Assembly (NCBI GenBank): GCA_900316525.1
Contig: ONDF01000002.1
Location: forward strand, 91,808-155,807
Reading direction: 5' to 3'
Length of the DNA: 64,000 nucleotides
Source of the DNA: an uncultured Bacteroidales bacterium
Lineage (GTDB): Bacteria; Bacteroidota; Bacteroidia; Bacteroidales; UBA932
Part shown: positions 26,711-36,099 of the stretch, one piece after another
How the letters are laid out: every line of letters begins with the position of its first letter
Numbering within the stretch: the stretch's first letter is position 1
The notes under the pieces: generated by a model
Database searches by the model: none
What the model saw: the letters and a program-made list of their open reading frames with translations, nothing else
What the model was told of the DNA's origin: nothing
Translations under genes and position numbers: made by a program

Positions 26711-28015
26711 TTACTGGTATTGCGGCTTCCGGAACCAGATGTCGAAGATGTTGAACCCGACGTGGAATCCGAGGTAGTTCTCCTTCACGAAACCCGTTCC
26801 GAAACCCCTTTGACCGAGGTCTACGGCAAAAGTGATGCCATTGTAGCCCTGGAACACCGGAACGGTCATGCCGAGGGTGATACCGGCCGACAGGATGTTC
26901 TTCCCGTCCACCTGATAGTAGGACTGGTCGAAGTACCCGCCCACGCGGTAGGTACACCGGCGCAGGAAGTACCGGATGTCGTTCCGGTTCGGGGTGATTT
27001 CGAAGCCCGCCTTGACCGATTGCGCGGTGCCCGTGGTGAACGCGTAGACACCGTTGTTGCGGAATCCGCGCACCTGGTCGAAGTTGCTGCCGGTCCAGTT
27101 GCCCCGGAGGTAATCCACCTCGACGGACCACTTGTCGCCCTGGTTGTAGGCGAGGCCGAAGCCCATTTCGTCGCCCAGCGAGATGTTGTCTTTCTTCAGT
27201 TCATGGCCGCCGAGGTCCAGTTCCGCCACGTTGCTGTATTCGATGGCGTGGCCGGTCACCCGCGCCTTGAGGCGGTAGGTCGCGCCCACGACAAGTTTGC
27301 CGGTGCCCACGGGCTGCTCATACTGAAGGCCGAACTTGGCGGTATGGGCGCGCACCTCCAGGGTGTCGCCGAGGGTCTGGCTCCGGTAGCTCGCATCGGA
27401 GAACTGGCTCATCGAGTACTTGCTGATGGTGCCGAAGTACAGGTTGTACTGCGCGCCGACGGACAGACGGTTCCAGAGCGTCGCCGAAGCGCCGGCGAAG
27501 AACTGGTTGAGACCGCCGTCGCCATAAGCGCCATACGCGCGGTTGCCGGTATAGCCGATGCTCTGATCGCCTTCGACCATCTTGTCCACATAGGACATGG
27601 AGAAGCCCGTGTCGCTGAAGGGCTGGATGCCCACCATGAACGCGGTGCGGCGCCACATCGGGAAGGAAATCACGAAGTTGTTGATGTTGAACAGGGTCTT
27701 CGTGCTCTTGAGGTCGCCTTCGCTGAAGACGGAGAACTTGCCGGAAAGGCCGAAATCCGCCATGAAGGACAGGGAGTCGCGGGCGGTGGCGGAAGCCGGG
27801 TTCATCGTGTTCACGAACCGCTTGTTGCGCGTGGCGATACCCACGCCGCCCATCGAGCTGTTGAAGGCGGTGCCGGCGGCATGGAGGTCTCCGATGCCAT
27901 ATACGGAATAGGGAGAAAAGCCGTTGTACGTGCCGTTCTGGGCAGAGAGCGGCAGCGCAGCCAGCAAAAGGGCCGCGACGGCGATCCAGATCCTATTGGT
28001 CATTCTTCTTGACAT
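26711..28015 (-). CDS. Outer-membrane beta-barrel protein (PorV/FadL-like)
   Basis: The protein has 434 residues from the ATG at 28015; an ATG at 28003 (MTNRIWIAV) is also possible and gives a cleaner signal peptide ending PLSAQ. The mature N-terminus (GFSPYSVYGIGDLHAAGTAFNSSMGGVGIA... NPASATARDSLSF) is typical of Bacteroidetes barrels related to FadL/PorV, and the chain ends in a basic/aromatic strand. The ligand is unknown. The gene overlaps the coaX stop by 11-23 bases, so the two are translationally linked. Confidence 0.8.
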   Translation of the reverse strand: MSRRMTNRIWIAVAALLLAALPLSAQNGTYNGFSPYSVYGIGDLHAAGTAFNSSMGGVGIATRNKRFVNTMNPASATARDSLSFMADFGLSGKFSVFSEGDLKSTKTLFNINNFVISFPMWRRTAFMVGIQPFSDTGFSMSYVDKMVEGDQSIGYTGNRAYGAYGDGGLNQFFAGASATLWNRLSVGAQYNLYFGTISKYSMSQFSDASYRSQTLGDTLEVRAHTAKFGLQYEQPVGTGKLVVGATYRLKARVTGHAIEYSNVAELDLGGHELKKDNISLGDEMGFGLAYNQGDKWSVEVDYLRGNWTGSNFDQVRGFRNNGVYAFTTGTAQSVKAGFEITPNRNDIRYFLRRCTYRVGGYFDQSYYQVDGKNILSAGITLGMTVPVFQGYNGITFAVDLGQRGFGTGFVKENYLGFHVGFNIFDIWFRKPQYQ

Positions 28016-28721
28016 ATTCGTCAGCCATTAAAGCCAACCCCATCAAAACGAGGTTACAAATTACAAAGATGGAACTTTTCATCCGTTTTGCAAAATAATT
28101 CGCATCGCCGCCGGTAAACACGACGACATTCTCCGGATGCAGCGCCAGGTATCCCTCTATTTCAAATTGTATGCCCGAAACGACTCCGCTCTCGATGGAA
28201 GCCTGTTCCGACTGGCCCACCACAGCGCAGTTTTCGGGGGTGTTCACCAGCGGAAGGGCGCGGGAATACCGGTTGAGCGCCTTGAACCGCGTGCGGCAGC
28301 CGAGGGAGATGTTGCCGCCCGTATAGAGCCCGTCCTTGTCCAGATAATCGACCGTCAGGGTGGTGCCGAAATCCACGAGGGTGCAGCCCATCCCGCGGAA
28401 CAGGTACCGCGCCGCCAGGACGGAGGCCGCCCGGTCATAGGACAGGTAGGACGGAAGTCCATGGCTCAGAAGCGGTTCCTTGTGTTCCTTATCCAGCAGG
28501 AGCAGATGGCCGCACTCGCCGGAAAGGGTCTTGCAATCCTCCTCGGTCAGGACGTAGACGGAGGAAACGACCAGCACGGCCGGCTTCTCCCGGCGGGTGA
28601 GCGACAGGGTGAAGTCCATCCATTTCTCGCCCTGGTACCGGAAGGTCTTCCCGAGGGTCATCCCGTCGGACCAGGCCGCTTTCAGGGCGGTGTTTCCTAT
28701 TTCTACCAAAAGATTGGCCAT
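27993..28721 (-). CDS. coaX: Type III pantothenate kinase
   Basis: Catalyses ATP-dependent phosphorylation of pantothenate, the first step of CoA synthesis. I start at the ATG at 28721 (MANLLVEIGNTALKAAW), giving 242 residues, because the longer frame begins at TTG inside the promoter. The phosphate-binding motif is EIGNTALK; VDFGTTLTVDYLD and the substrate region GGNISLG are present; near the C-terminus is VVFTGGDANYFAKRM. It carries its own promoter directly in front (28728-28758), although mfd lies upstream in the same direction. Confidence 0.95.
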   Translation of the reverse strand: MANLLVEIGNTALKAAWSDGMTLGKTFRYQGEKWMDFTLSLTRREKPAVLVVSSVYVLTEEDCKTLSGECGHLLLLDKEHKEPLLSHGLPSYLSYDRAASVLAARYLFRGMGCTLVDFGTTLTVDYLDKDGLYTGGNISLGCRTRFKALNRYSRALPLVNTPENCAVVGQSEQASIESGVVSGIQFEIEGYLALHPENVVVFTGGDANYFAKRMKSSIFVICNLVLMGLALMADEYVKKNDQ

Positions 28722-28727
28722 AGACTG

Positions 28728-28758
28728 CAAAAATAGTGATTTTCGGCGGTTATTGCAA
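28728..28758 (-). promoter_or_regulatory. coaX promoter, near-leaderless
   Basis: On the minus strand a TTG (28758-28756), a 20-base spacer and TATTTTTG (28735-28728) form a complete Bacteroidetes promoter. Only six bases separate the -7 box from the ATG. The -33 element lies in the last codons of mfd. Confidence 0.72.
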
Positions 28759-31700
28759 CCGCTGGAGCACCTTGAGGGCTGTATCCAGGGAGTTGACGCC
28801 CCGGGAGACGGTGCGCAGTTTGCCCTTGTCCTGGTTCACCTTGAAGAGCGCCGGATTGTCATTGACCTTGCCGATGACCCGCTCGAACTGTCTGGACTGG
28901 TAGTAGCCGGACATCGGGTTGGACACGAAGAACATGATCTGCATCCCGTTCTTGACGATGATCTTCTCGAAGCCGGAGCAGGCGCCGAGATTGCGGATCT
29001 TCACTACCGTCAGGAGGTTCTTCACCTGCGGCGGCATCGGCCCGAACCGGTCCTCCAGCTGACGGCCCAGGCGGTCTATCTCGCGGTCGTCCTTGAGGCT
29101 GTCCAGCTGCTTGTAGATGCGGATCTTCTCCGCGGTGATGTCGATGTAGTCGTCCGGAATGAGCGCCGGCTGGTCGGTTTCCACGGTGCAGTCCTCGACG
29201 AAACTCTCGCGGGACTGCTTGGTGGAGATGCCCGTTTCCACGCCCAGTTCCTCCATCGCCTCGGACAGGATCTGCTGATAGGTTTCAAAGCCCATGTCGG
29301 TGATGAAGCCGCTCTGCTCCGCGCCCAGCAGGTTGCCGGCGCCGCGGATGTCCAGGTCCTGCATCGCGATGTTGAAACCGCTGCCCAGGTCGGAGAACTC
29401 CTCAATGGCTTTCAGGCGGCGCCGGGCGTCCTCCGTGATGGAAATGAGCGGCGGAACAACCAGATAGCAGAACGCCTTCCGGTTGGAGCGGCCCACGCGG
29501 CCCCGCAGCTGATGCAGGTCGGAAAGACCGATGTTCTGCGCCTGGTTGATGATGATCGTATTCGCATTCGGGATGTCCAGGCCGTTTTCGATGATGGTCG
29601 TACACAGGAGCATGTCGTAGTCACCCCGCATGAAATCCAGCATCTTGTTTTCCAGTTCCTTCGCTTCCATCTGTCCGTGCGCGACGCAGATTTTCATATC
29701 CGGAACGAGCCGGTGCAGGATGTCGTGGATGGCGGGGAGTTCTTCCACCTTGTTATGCAGGAAGAAGATCTGGCCGCCCCGGTTCAGTTCATAATTGATG
29801 ATGCTCTTGATTTCCTGCTCGTCGAACAGGATGATTTCCGTCTGGATGGGAATCCGGTTCGGCGGCGGGGTACTGATAATACTGAGGTCGCGCGCGCCCA
29901 GGAGGGAGAACTGGAGGGTTCTCGGAATCGGGGTAGCTGTCAAGGTCAGGGTATCGACGGACGCCTTCAGGTGCCGGAGCCTTTCCTTCGCCGCCACGCC
30001 GAACTTCTGTTCCTCGTCGATGACCAGCAGGCCCAGGTCCTTGAACTCGAAGCCGGCGCCCAGCACCTTGTGGGTGCCGATCAGGATGTCGATCTTTCCT
30101 TCTTTCAACCGTTTCTTGATCTCGGTGATTTCCTTTGCCGTCCGCAGGCGGCTTACGTAATCGACCGTGCAGGGGAGTCCCTTGAGGCGGGACTTGAAGG
30201 TTTCGAAGTGCTGGAGGGCAAGGATGGTCGTCGGCACCAGCACGGCCACCTGCTTGGAATCGCAGACGGCCTTGAAAGCGGCTCGGATGGCTACTTCCGT
30301 CTTGCCGAAGCCCACGTCGCCGCAGACGAGACGGTCCATCGGGCAGTTGTCCTCCATATCTTCCTTGACCGCCTTCGTCGCCCTTTCCTGGTCGGGGGTA
30401 TCCTCATACATGAAGGAGGATTCGAGCTCTTCCTGGAGGTAGTTGTCGGCCGAGAAGGCGAAGCCCTTCGAGGCCCGGCGCTTCGCATAGAGCTGGATGA
30501 GTTCCTTGGCGATGTCCTTCACGCGAGACTTCGCCGAGGTCTTCATCGTGGCCCAGGTCTTCGAGCCGAGCTTGTTGATCCGCGGCATCTCCCCTTCCTT
30601 GGACCGGAAGCGGGAGATCTTGTGCAGGGAATGGACGGACACGAAGACGACGTCGTTGTCCCGGTACATCAGTTTCACGACCTCATGGACCCGGCCCTTG
30701 TCGTCGGTCATCTTCACGAGACCGCCGAAAATACCCACGCCATGGTCGATATGGACAATGTAGTCGCCCAGGTTGAAGGAACTCAGGTCGTTCAGGGTGA
30801 GCTGCTCCGACTTTTCCACCGTCCTTCTCAGGCGGACGCGGTGGAAGCGGTCGAATATCTCGTGGTCGGAATAGCAGCAGATGCGGTCCTCGTTGTCGAT
30901 GAACCCCGCATGGATGTTCTTTCCCTTGACAAACTCCGGCAAGAGCGCATGCTCGTCCTGCAGCATGATGGACCGGAGGCGCTCCAGCTGGGATTCCTTC
31001 TCGCCGAAGATGCATACCTTATAATTATTCTCCAGCCTGGTCCGGATATCCGAGAGCAGGAGTTCAAAGTTCTTGTTGAACACCGGCTGCGGCGCGATGG
31101 CGAAAGCCACGCTGTCCACGCCCTGACTCTGGAGCGGGATTTCCAGAAACACATGTCGAAAATTCAACAGTTCCGGGAAAAACGGCTGATCCTTGTACAT
31201 ATCGGACGAATCCAGCCAGACCACCGCATCCTCTTTCAAGAGCGTCAGAATACTTACTCCGCCCTCCCCCTGGCCGCCGGCGACGATGTCCGGATAAATC
31301 TCGGCCTTTTCCACCTTGTCGATGGACAGCTGCGTGTTGCAGTCGAAGGTATGGATCTTCTCGATTTCATTTCCGAAGAAAGTGAGCCGATAAGGATGGT
31401 CCAGGGAATAGGAGAATATGTCGATGACCGCGCCGCGGATGGCATACTGGCCCGGGGCCGATACGAAGTCCACGCGTTCGAATCCCAGCTGCACCAGCGT
31501 CTCGCGCAGGGTGTCGTAAGATATTTCCTGCCCCACGCTGACGGTCAGGAGCGCGCCGGTAATCTTTTCCTGTTCGGGAACCGGTTCTTCCAGGGCCGTC
31601 GGATAAGTGACGATGAACAAGGGACCCTGACCCGGATCCATCATCTTGCCGATGGCGGCCGTGCGCTGGACGCCGAGAGAGGATTTGTAATTGCTTCTTT

Positions 31701-31941
31701 CGACGGCGCCGCCGCTGTCCGGCAGGAAGAAGACGCGGTCGCCTTCCACCAGATTATACAAGTCGGCGCTGCAATATTCCGCCGCTTCCCGGGAGGGAAG
31801 GACGACGAGATGGGTTCCTTTATCCGCGATCTGGGAGAGGATGAACCAACGGGCAGACAGAAATAGCCCGCTGCAGAATGTCTCCCGATTGGAATTCATC
31901 CTGCGGCGGAGCAAGGCTGTCGATGTTTGACTTATCAACAT
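28750..31941 (-). CDS. mfd: Transcription-repair coupling factor Mfd
   Basis: Frees RNA polymerase stalled at DNA damage and recruits UvrA. I place the start at the ATG at 31941 (MLISQTSTALLRRR, 1063 residues). The frame continues 34 codons further, but those codons are made of DnaA-box-like repeats (see 31932-32175), and the family has no such extension. Order: UvrB-like N-terminal domain, RNAP-interaction domain (LGDYIVHIDHGVGIFGGLVKM), then the RecG-like translocase with Walker A CGDVGFGKTEVA, DEEQ box, SATPIPRT-like TATPIPRTLQ, and motif VI QLRGRVGRS. The C-terminal TRCF domain is complete. Confidence 0.96.
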   Translation of the reverse strand: MLISQTSTALLRRRMNSNRETFCSGLFLSARWFILSQIADKGTHLVVLPSREAAEYCSADLYNLVEGDRVFFLPDSGGAVERSNYKSSLGVQRTAAIGKMMDPGQGPLFIVTYPTALEEPVPEQEKITGALLTVSVGQEISYDTLRETLVQLGFERVDFVSAPGQYAIRGAVIDIFSYSLDHPYRLTFFGNEIEKIHTFDCNTQLSIDKVEKAEIYPDIVAGGQGEGGVSILTLLKEDAVVWLDSSDMYKDQPFFPELLNFRHVFLEIPLQSQGVDSVAFAIAPQPVFNKNFELLLSDIRTRLENNYKVCIFGEKESQLERLRSIMLQDEHALLPEFVKGKNIHAGFIDNEDRICCYSDHEIFDRFHRVRLRRTVEKSEQLTLNDLSSFNLGDYIVHIDHGVGIFGGLVKMTDDKGRVHEVVKLMYRDNDVVFVSVHSLHKISRFRSKEGEMPRINKLGSKTWATMKTSAKSRVKDIAKELIQLYAKRRASKGFAFSADNYLQEELESSFMYEDTPDQERATKAVKEDMEDNCPMDRLVCGDVGFGKTEVAIRAAFKAVCDSKQVAVLVPTTILALQHFETFKSRLKGLPCTVDYVSRLRTAKEITEIKKRLKEGKIDILIGTHKVLGAGFEFKDLGLLVIDEEQKFGVAAKERLRHLKASVDTLTLTATPIPRTLQFSLLGARDLSIISTPPPNRIPIQTEIILFDEQEIKSIINYELNRGGQIFFLHNKVEELPAIHDILHRLVPDMKICVAHGQMEAKELENKMLDFMRGDYDMLLCTTIIENGLDIPNANTIIINQAQNIGLSDLHQLRGRVGRSNRKAFCYLVVPPLISITEDARRRLKAIEEFSDLGSGFNIAMQDLDIRGAGNLLGAEQSGFITDMGFETYQQILSEAMEELGVETGISTKQSRESFVEDCTVETDQPALIPDDYIDITAEKIRIYKQLDSLKDDREIDRLGRQLEDRFGPMPPQVKNLLTVVKIRNLGACSGFEKIIVKNGMQIMFFVSNPMSGYYQSRQFERVIGKVNDNPALFKVNQDKGKLRTVSRGVNSLDTALKVLQRLQ

Positions 31942-32175
31942 TCCGCTCAAAAAGGCTGTTGAAAAGCTGTTGATAACCCTGTTGATGGAACGGTGGATAA
32001 CCCGGCCGGAATTTTTCCCTTCCTTTATCCACAGGTTACCCACCGGGAAAAAGCGGGGTTTTCAACAATTTTCAAAGCACTCAATTAAATGATATTCAGT
32101 AAGTTCCTACTAGTTTTCAACAAATTGACAGGAACATAAACATCATTCAATTTCAATAATAAAATACTATATTTG
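31932..32175. other. Candidate chromosomal replication origin (oriC): DnaA-box cluster plus AT-rich stretch
   Basis: A perfect DnaA box TTATCCACA is at 32025-32033. Near-matches are TTATCAACA at 31932-31940 (+) and 31968-31976 (-), TTATCCACC at 31992-32000 (-), CCATCAACA at 31980-31988 (-), and TTTTCAACA at 31957-31965 (-), 32059-32067 (+) and 32114-32122 (+). The boxes give way to about 90 AT-rich bases (32081-32175) suited to unwinding. Genes diverge here: all of 7171-31941 is on the minus strand and all of 32200-43550 on the plus strand, as expected for leading-strand genes leaving an origin. The assignment is inference from motif density and gene polarity. Confidence 0.7.
32168..32175 (+). 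promoter_or_regulatory. Candidate -7 box for ruvB
   Basis: TATATTTG matches TAnnTTTG and gives a leader of about 20 bases to the ruvB ATG at 32200. The -33 position (around 32145) holds only ATTC, so the promoter is weak by consensus. Confidence 0.5.
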
Positions 32176-32199
32176 TAACTGAAACAGACCCGACCGCCC

Positions 32200-33240
32200 A
32201 TGAGCGAATTCGACCCGCGCAGCACAACCGACCGCAAAGATAATGAATTGGACGGAATTATCCGCCCCCAGCAGCTGGATGATTTCACCGGACAGAAGGA
32301 AATCGTCTCGAACCTGGAAATCTATATCAAAGCCGCCAAGATGCGCGGCGAAGCCCTGGACCACACGCTGTTCCACGGCCCTCCCGGCCTGGGCAAGACC
32401 ACCCTCGCGCACATCATCGCGAACGAGATGGGGGTCAATATGAAGGTGACGAGCGGCCCTGTCCTCGACAAGCCCGGCGACCTGGCCGGCCTCCTGACTT
32501 CCCTGGAAAAAGGCGACGTCCTCTTCATCGACGAGATCCATCGGCTCTCCCCCGAGGTGGAAGAGTATCTGTACTCCGCGATGGAGGACTATGTCATCGA
32601 CATCATGATCGACAAGGGCCCCGGCGCGCGGAGCGTCCGTATCTCGCTGAATCCTTTCACGCTGATCGGCGCGACGACGCGCAGCGGCCTCCTGACCGCT
32701 CCCCTGCGGGATCGCTTCGGCATCAACTGCGCGCTGGAATACTATGATACTGAGGACCTTCGGAAGATTGTCATCCGCAGCGCAACCATCCTGAACATCG
32801 AGATCGACAACGACGCGGCGCTGGAGATCGCGCTCCGTAGCCGCGGCACGGCGCGCATCGCCAACGCGCTGCTCAAGCGCGTCCGCGACTTCGCGCAGGT
32901 GCTCGGCGACGGCCGCATCGACGTGGACATCGCCCGCTTCGCCCTGAACAAGCTCAAGATCGACAAGCGCGGCCTCGATTCCATCGACCACAAGATCCTC
33001 CGCACCCTCATCACCACCTTCAAAGGCGGTCCCGTGGGTGTGGGCACGCTCGCGACCTCCATCTCCGAGGACGCCGGCACCCTGGAGGAAGTCTACGAAC
33101 CCTTCCTGATCAAGGAAGGCTTCCTCATCCGCACCCAGCGCGGCCGCGTCGCCACCGACCTCGCCTACCAGCATCTTGGCATGGAATCCTGCCTCCCCCA
33201 GCGCAAATACAACCCCGACGACAACGGAACTCTCTTTTGA
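32200..33240 (+). CDS. ruvB: Holliday junction branch-migration ATPase RuvB
   Basis: The 346-residue protein is full length. Walker A GPPGLGKT is at residues 60-67, Walker [10 protein letters not shown] about 107-115, sensor region GATTRSGLL, arginine finger PLRDRFGI, and C-terminal winged helix [20 protein letters not shown]. With RuvA it drives branch migration of recombination intermediates. Its partner ruvA is 21 kb away at 53489, so the usual ruvAB pair is split. The next gene begins 1 base after its stop. Confidence 0.98.
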   Translation: MSEFDPRSTTDRKDNELDGIIRPQQLDDFTGQKEIVSNLEIYIKAAKMRGEALDHTLFHGPPGLGKTTLAHIIANEMGVNMKVTSGPVLDKPGDLAGLLTSLEKGDVLFIDEIHRLSPEVEEYLYSAMEDYVIDIMIDKGPGARSVRISLNPFTLIGATTRSGLLTAPLRDRFGINCALEYYDTEDLRKIVIRSATILNIEIDNDAALEIALRSRGTARIANALLKRVRDFAQVLGDGRIDVDIARFALNKLKIDKRGLDSIDHKILRTLITTFKGGPVGVGTLATSISEDAGTLEEVYEPFLIKEGFLIRTQRGRVATDLAYQHLGMESCLPQRKYNPDDNGTLF

Positions 33241-33241
33241 T

Positions 33242-34042
33242 ATGAAAAAAATACTGTTTACCCTTCTTCTGACGCTGGCGGCCGTGCCGGCGCTGGCGTG
33301 CACGTCGGTAATCATCAGCGGGAAGGTAAGGGCCGACGGGAAGCCGGTGATGATGAAGCATCGGGATACGAGCCACGAGACGAACGACATCCGGTGGTTC
33401 CAGGGCGAGAAGTACGCGTTCATCGGCCTGGTCAATACGGACGAGCCTTTCGACAAGCAGGTCTGGGCCGGGACGAACAGCGCCGGGTTCAGCATCATGA
33501 ATACGGCGACGTACGACCTCAAGGAGGACGACGTGCCGGCCGAGAAGATGGACCGGGAAGGGTATCTGATGTATCGGGCGCTGGAAGTATGCGCGACGGT
33601 GGCGGATTTCGAGCATTTCATCGACACGCTGTCCAAGCCGATGGGGGTGGAAGCCAATTTCGGTGTGATCGACGCCCAGGGCGGCGCGGTCTATTATGAG
33701 ATGGACAACTGGAAGATCCGCGCCAGGTACGATGTGAACGAGGAACCGACTGGTTATCGGGTGGTTACGAACTTTACCTGGCAGGGCCGGGAAGCGGACC
33801 GCAAGGGCGTGGACCGCTATGAGAAGGCCTGCAGCCTGCTCGCCGAAACCTGCATTCCCATCTCCGAATGGGACCACGACTTCCTGATCAACAAGATCTC
33901 CCGCAGCGGCGCGCCGATCCTTCGCAAGATCACCACCGCCTCCGTCGTTTTCGAGAACGGCGTCATGTGGGCCTCCCTGGGCCAGCCGGACAAGAACCCG
34001 TATAAAGCGTATACGGTAGATGGCCGATCAGGTCGGCCATGA
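33242..34042 (+). CDS. Exported Ntn-type hydrolase with N-terminal Cys (C45/C69/choloylglycine-like)
   Basis: I start at the ATG at 33242 (MKKILFTLLL), giving 266 residues. The signal peptide ends in Ala-Leu-Ala immediately before Cys20 (CTSVIISGKVRADGKPV), so signal peptidase would expose the catalytic N-terminal Cys directly, as in secreted Ntn amidases. KHRDTS and WAGTNSAGFSIMNTATYDL fit acyl-CoA:6-APA acyltransferase and dipeptidase-like families. It should cleave an amide such as a peptide, bile-salt or acyl-amino-acid bond in the periplasm; the substrate is unknown. -3 is Ala rather than Leu, arguing against a lipoprotein. It is probably co-transcribed with ruvB. Confidence 0.75.
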   Translation: MKKILFTLLLTLAAVPALACTSVIISGKVRADGKPVMMKHRDTSHETNDIRWFQGEKYAFIGLVNTDEPFDKQVWAGTNSAGFSIMNTATYDLKEDDVPAEKMDREGYLMYRALEVCATVADFEHFIDTLSKPMGVEANFGVIDAQGGAVYYEMDNWKIRARYDVNEEPTGYRVVTNFTWQGREADRKGVDRYEKACSLLAETCIPISEWDHDFLINKISRSGAPILRKITTASVVFENGVMWASLGQPDKNPYKAYTVDGRSGRP

Positions 34043-34141
34043 CGATAATTCCGTAATAGTCCTAAGATTTTTTGTGAAAGTCCTGATTTTTGCGTAAAAT
34101 TGCAAGAATTCTGAAATTATAATTTCTCATTTATAACTTAT

Positions 34142-36091
34142 ATGGCTGATACTAAACTTATCTCCAAGATTCCGGAAGGGCCGCTCGCCGAGAAATGGTC
34201 GAAGCGCAAGGCCGAAATCCGGATCGTCTCTCCGAACAACAAGCGGAAACTCGAGGTGATCGTCGTCGGTACGGGCCTCGGCGGAGCGTCCGCAGCCGCC
34301 TCCCTGGGCGAGCTCGGATACAACGTCAAGATTTTCTGCATCTCCGACTCTCCGCGCCGCGCGCACTCCATCGCCGCGCAGGGCGGTATCAACGCCGCGA
34401 AGAACTACCAGAACGACAACGACTCCATCTACCGGCTGTTCTACGACACCATCAAGGGCGGTGACTACCGTTCCCGGGAGGCCAACGTGTACCGCCTGGC
34501 GGAGGTAAGTGCGGCCATCATCGACCAGTGCGTCGCGCAGGGCGTTCCTTTCGCCCGCGAGTACGGCGGATATCTGGCGAACCGCTCCTTCGGCGGTGTC
34601 CAGGTGAGCCGTACCTTCTACGCCCGCGGACAAACCGGACAGCAGCTGCTCCTCGGCGCCTATGCGGCCCTGAACAAGGAAATCGCCGCCGGCTCCGTGA
34701 AGAGCTATCCGCGCCACGAGATGCTGGACCTCGTCATCATCAACGGCGAGGCGAAGGGTATCATCGCCCGCAACCTCGTGACCGGTGAGATCGAGCGCTT
34801 CGGCGCCCACGCCGTGGTTCTCGCCACCGGTGGTTATGGAAATGCCTATTTCCTGTCCACGAACGCGATGAACTCCAACGGCTCCGCCGCGATGCAGGCC
34901 TACCGCAAGGGCGCTTTCTTCGCGAACCCCTGCTTCGCGCAGATCCACCCGACCTGTATCCCCGTCCATGGCGACCAGCAGTGCAAGCTCACCCTGATGT
35001 CCGAGTCCCTGCGTAACGACGGCCGCATCTGGGTGCCGAACAACATGGAGGATGTTATCAAGCTCCGCAAGCACGAAATCAAGCCTTCCCAGATTCCTGA
35101 GGAGCGCCGCGACTACTACCTGGAGCGCCGCTATCCGGCCTTCGGTAATCTGGTTCCGCGTGACGTCGCTTCCCGCGCCGCCAAGGAGCGCTGCGACGCC
35201 GGCTACGGCGTGAACGAGACCGGCCTCGCCGTGTTCCTCGATTTCGCCGACGCCATCAAGCGCCTGGGTCACCAGCGCGTGGAAGAGCGCTACGGCAACC
35301 TCTTCCAGATGTACGAGAAGATCACCTCCTCTTCCCCTTGGGAGGAGCCGATGATGATCTATCCGGCCATCCACTACACGATGGGCGGTCTCTGGGTGGA
35401 CTATGACCTCCAGACCACCATTCCGGGCCTGTACGCCATCGGCGAAGCGAACTTCTCCGACCACGGCGGCAACCGTCTCGGCGCTTCCGCCCTCATGCAG
35501 GGCCTGGCCGATGGTTACTTCATCCTCCCGTACACCATCGGCGACTACCTGTCCCACAAGTTTGCGGAGCCCAAGACCGACACCAACGCCCCCGAATTCG
35601 CCGCTGCCGAAAAGGCCGTGCGCGAGCGTATCGATAAGATCTTTGCCGTGAAGGGCACCGAGACCGTGGACAGCATCCACAAGAAGCTCGGCCACATCAT
35701 GTGGGAGTATGTGGGCATGGCCCGCAACGAGGCCGGCCTGAAGAAGGCCATCGAGGAAATCGGCGAACTCCGGAAGGAATTCTGGAAGACGGTCCGCGTC
35801 CCCGGCACGAACGAGGAATTCAACCAGGAACTTGAAAAGGCCCTCCGTCTGGTCGATTTCTTCGACATCGGCGAACTGATGGCCCGCGACGCCCTGAACC
35901 GCAGGGAATCCTGCGGCGGCCACTTCCGCGAGGAAATGCAGACGGAAGAGGGCGAGACCAAGCGCGACGACGAGAACTTCATGTATGTGGGCGCCTGGGA
36001 ATACAAGGGCGAAGGTGTCGCTCCGGAACTCCACAAGGAGCCGCTCAAGTATGAGAACATCAAGATTGCGACCCGTAACTATAAAGACTAA
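34142..36091 (+). CDS. frdA: Fumarate reductase/succinate dehydrogenase flavoprotein subunit
   Basis: This 649-residue subunit oxidises succinate or reduces fumarate. The FAD-binding motif is [22 protein letters not shown] (broken by Gly pairs), the flavin-histidine region is [20 protein letters not shown], and catalytic segments include [19 protein letters not shown] and [13 protein letters not shown]. The sequence follows the Bacteroidetes form, in which fumarate reduction ends the main fermentative pathway. The iron-sulfur subunit begins 8 bases downstream. The cytochrome b anchor gene that usually precedes frdA in this phylum is absent here; the upstream neighbour is the Ntn hydrolase. 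Confidence 0.97.
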   Translation: MADTKLISKIPEGPLAEKWSKRKAEIRIVSPNNKRKLEVIVVGTGLGGASAAASLGELGYNVKIFCISDSPRRAHSIAAQGGINAAKNYQNDNDSIYRLFYDTIKGGDYRSREANVYRLAEVSAAIIDQCVAQGVPFAREYGGYLANRSFGGVQVSRTFYARGQTGQQLLLGAYAALNKEIAAGSVKSYPRHEMLDLVIINGEAKGIIARNLVTGEIERFGAHAVVLATGGYGNAYFLSTNAMNSNGSAAMQAYRKGAFFANPCFAQIHPTCIPVHGDQQCKLTLMSESLRNDGRIWVPNNMEDVIKLRKHEIKPSQIPEERRDYYLERRYPAFGNLVPRDVASRAAKERCDAGYGVNETGLAVFLDFADAIKRLGHQRVEERYGNLFQMYEKITSSSPWEEPMMIYPAIHYTMGGLWVDYDLQTTIPGLYAIGEANFSDHGGNRLGASALMQGLADGYFILPYTIGDYLSHKFAEPKTDTNAPEFAAAEKAVRERIDKIFAVKGTETVDSIHKKLGHIMWEYVGMARNEAGLKKAIEEIGELRKEFWKTVRVPGTNEEFNQELEKALRLVDFFDIGELMARDALNRRESCGGHFREEMQTEEGETKRDDENFMYVGAWEYKGEGVAPELHKEPLKYENIKIATRNYKD

Positions 36092-36099
36092 CGACGATT

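Noticed and set aside
28597..31866. 1089-residue plus-strand frame opposite mfd
   Set aside because: Antisense to a gene with every helicase motif intact; no signal of its own.
31942..32043. N-terminal extension of Mfd (34 extra codons)
   Set aside because: The residues are encoded by DnaA-box-like repeats, have no counterpart in the family, and would leave only a very small spacer to ruvB.
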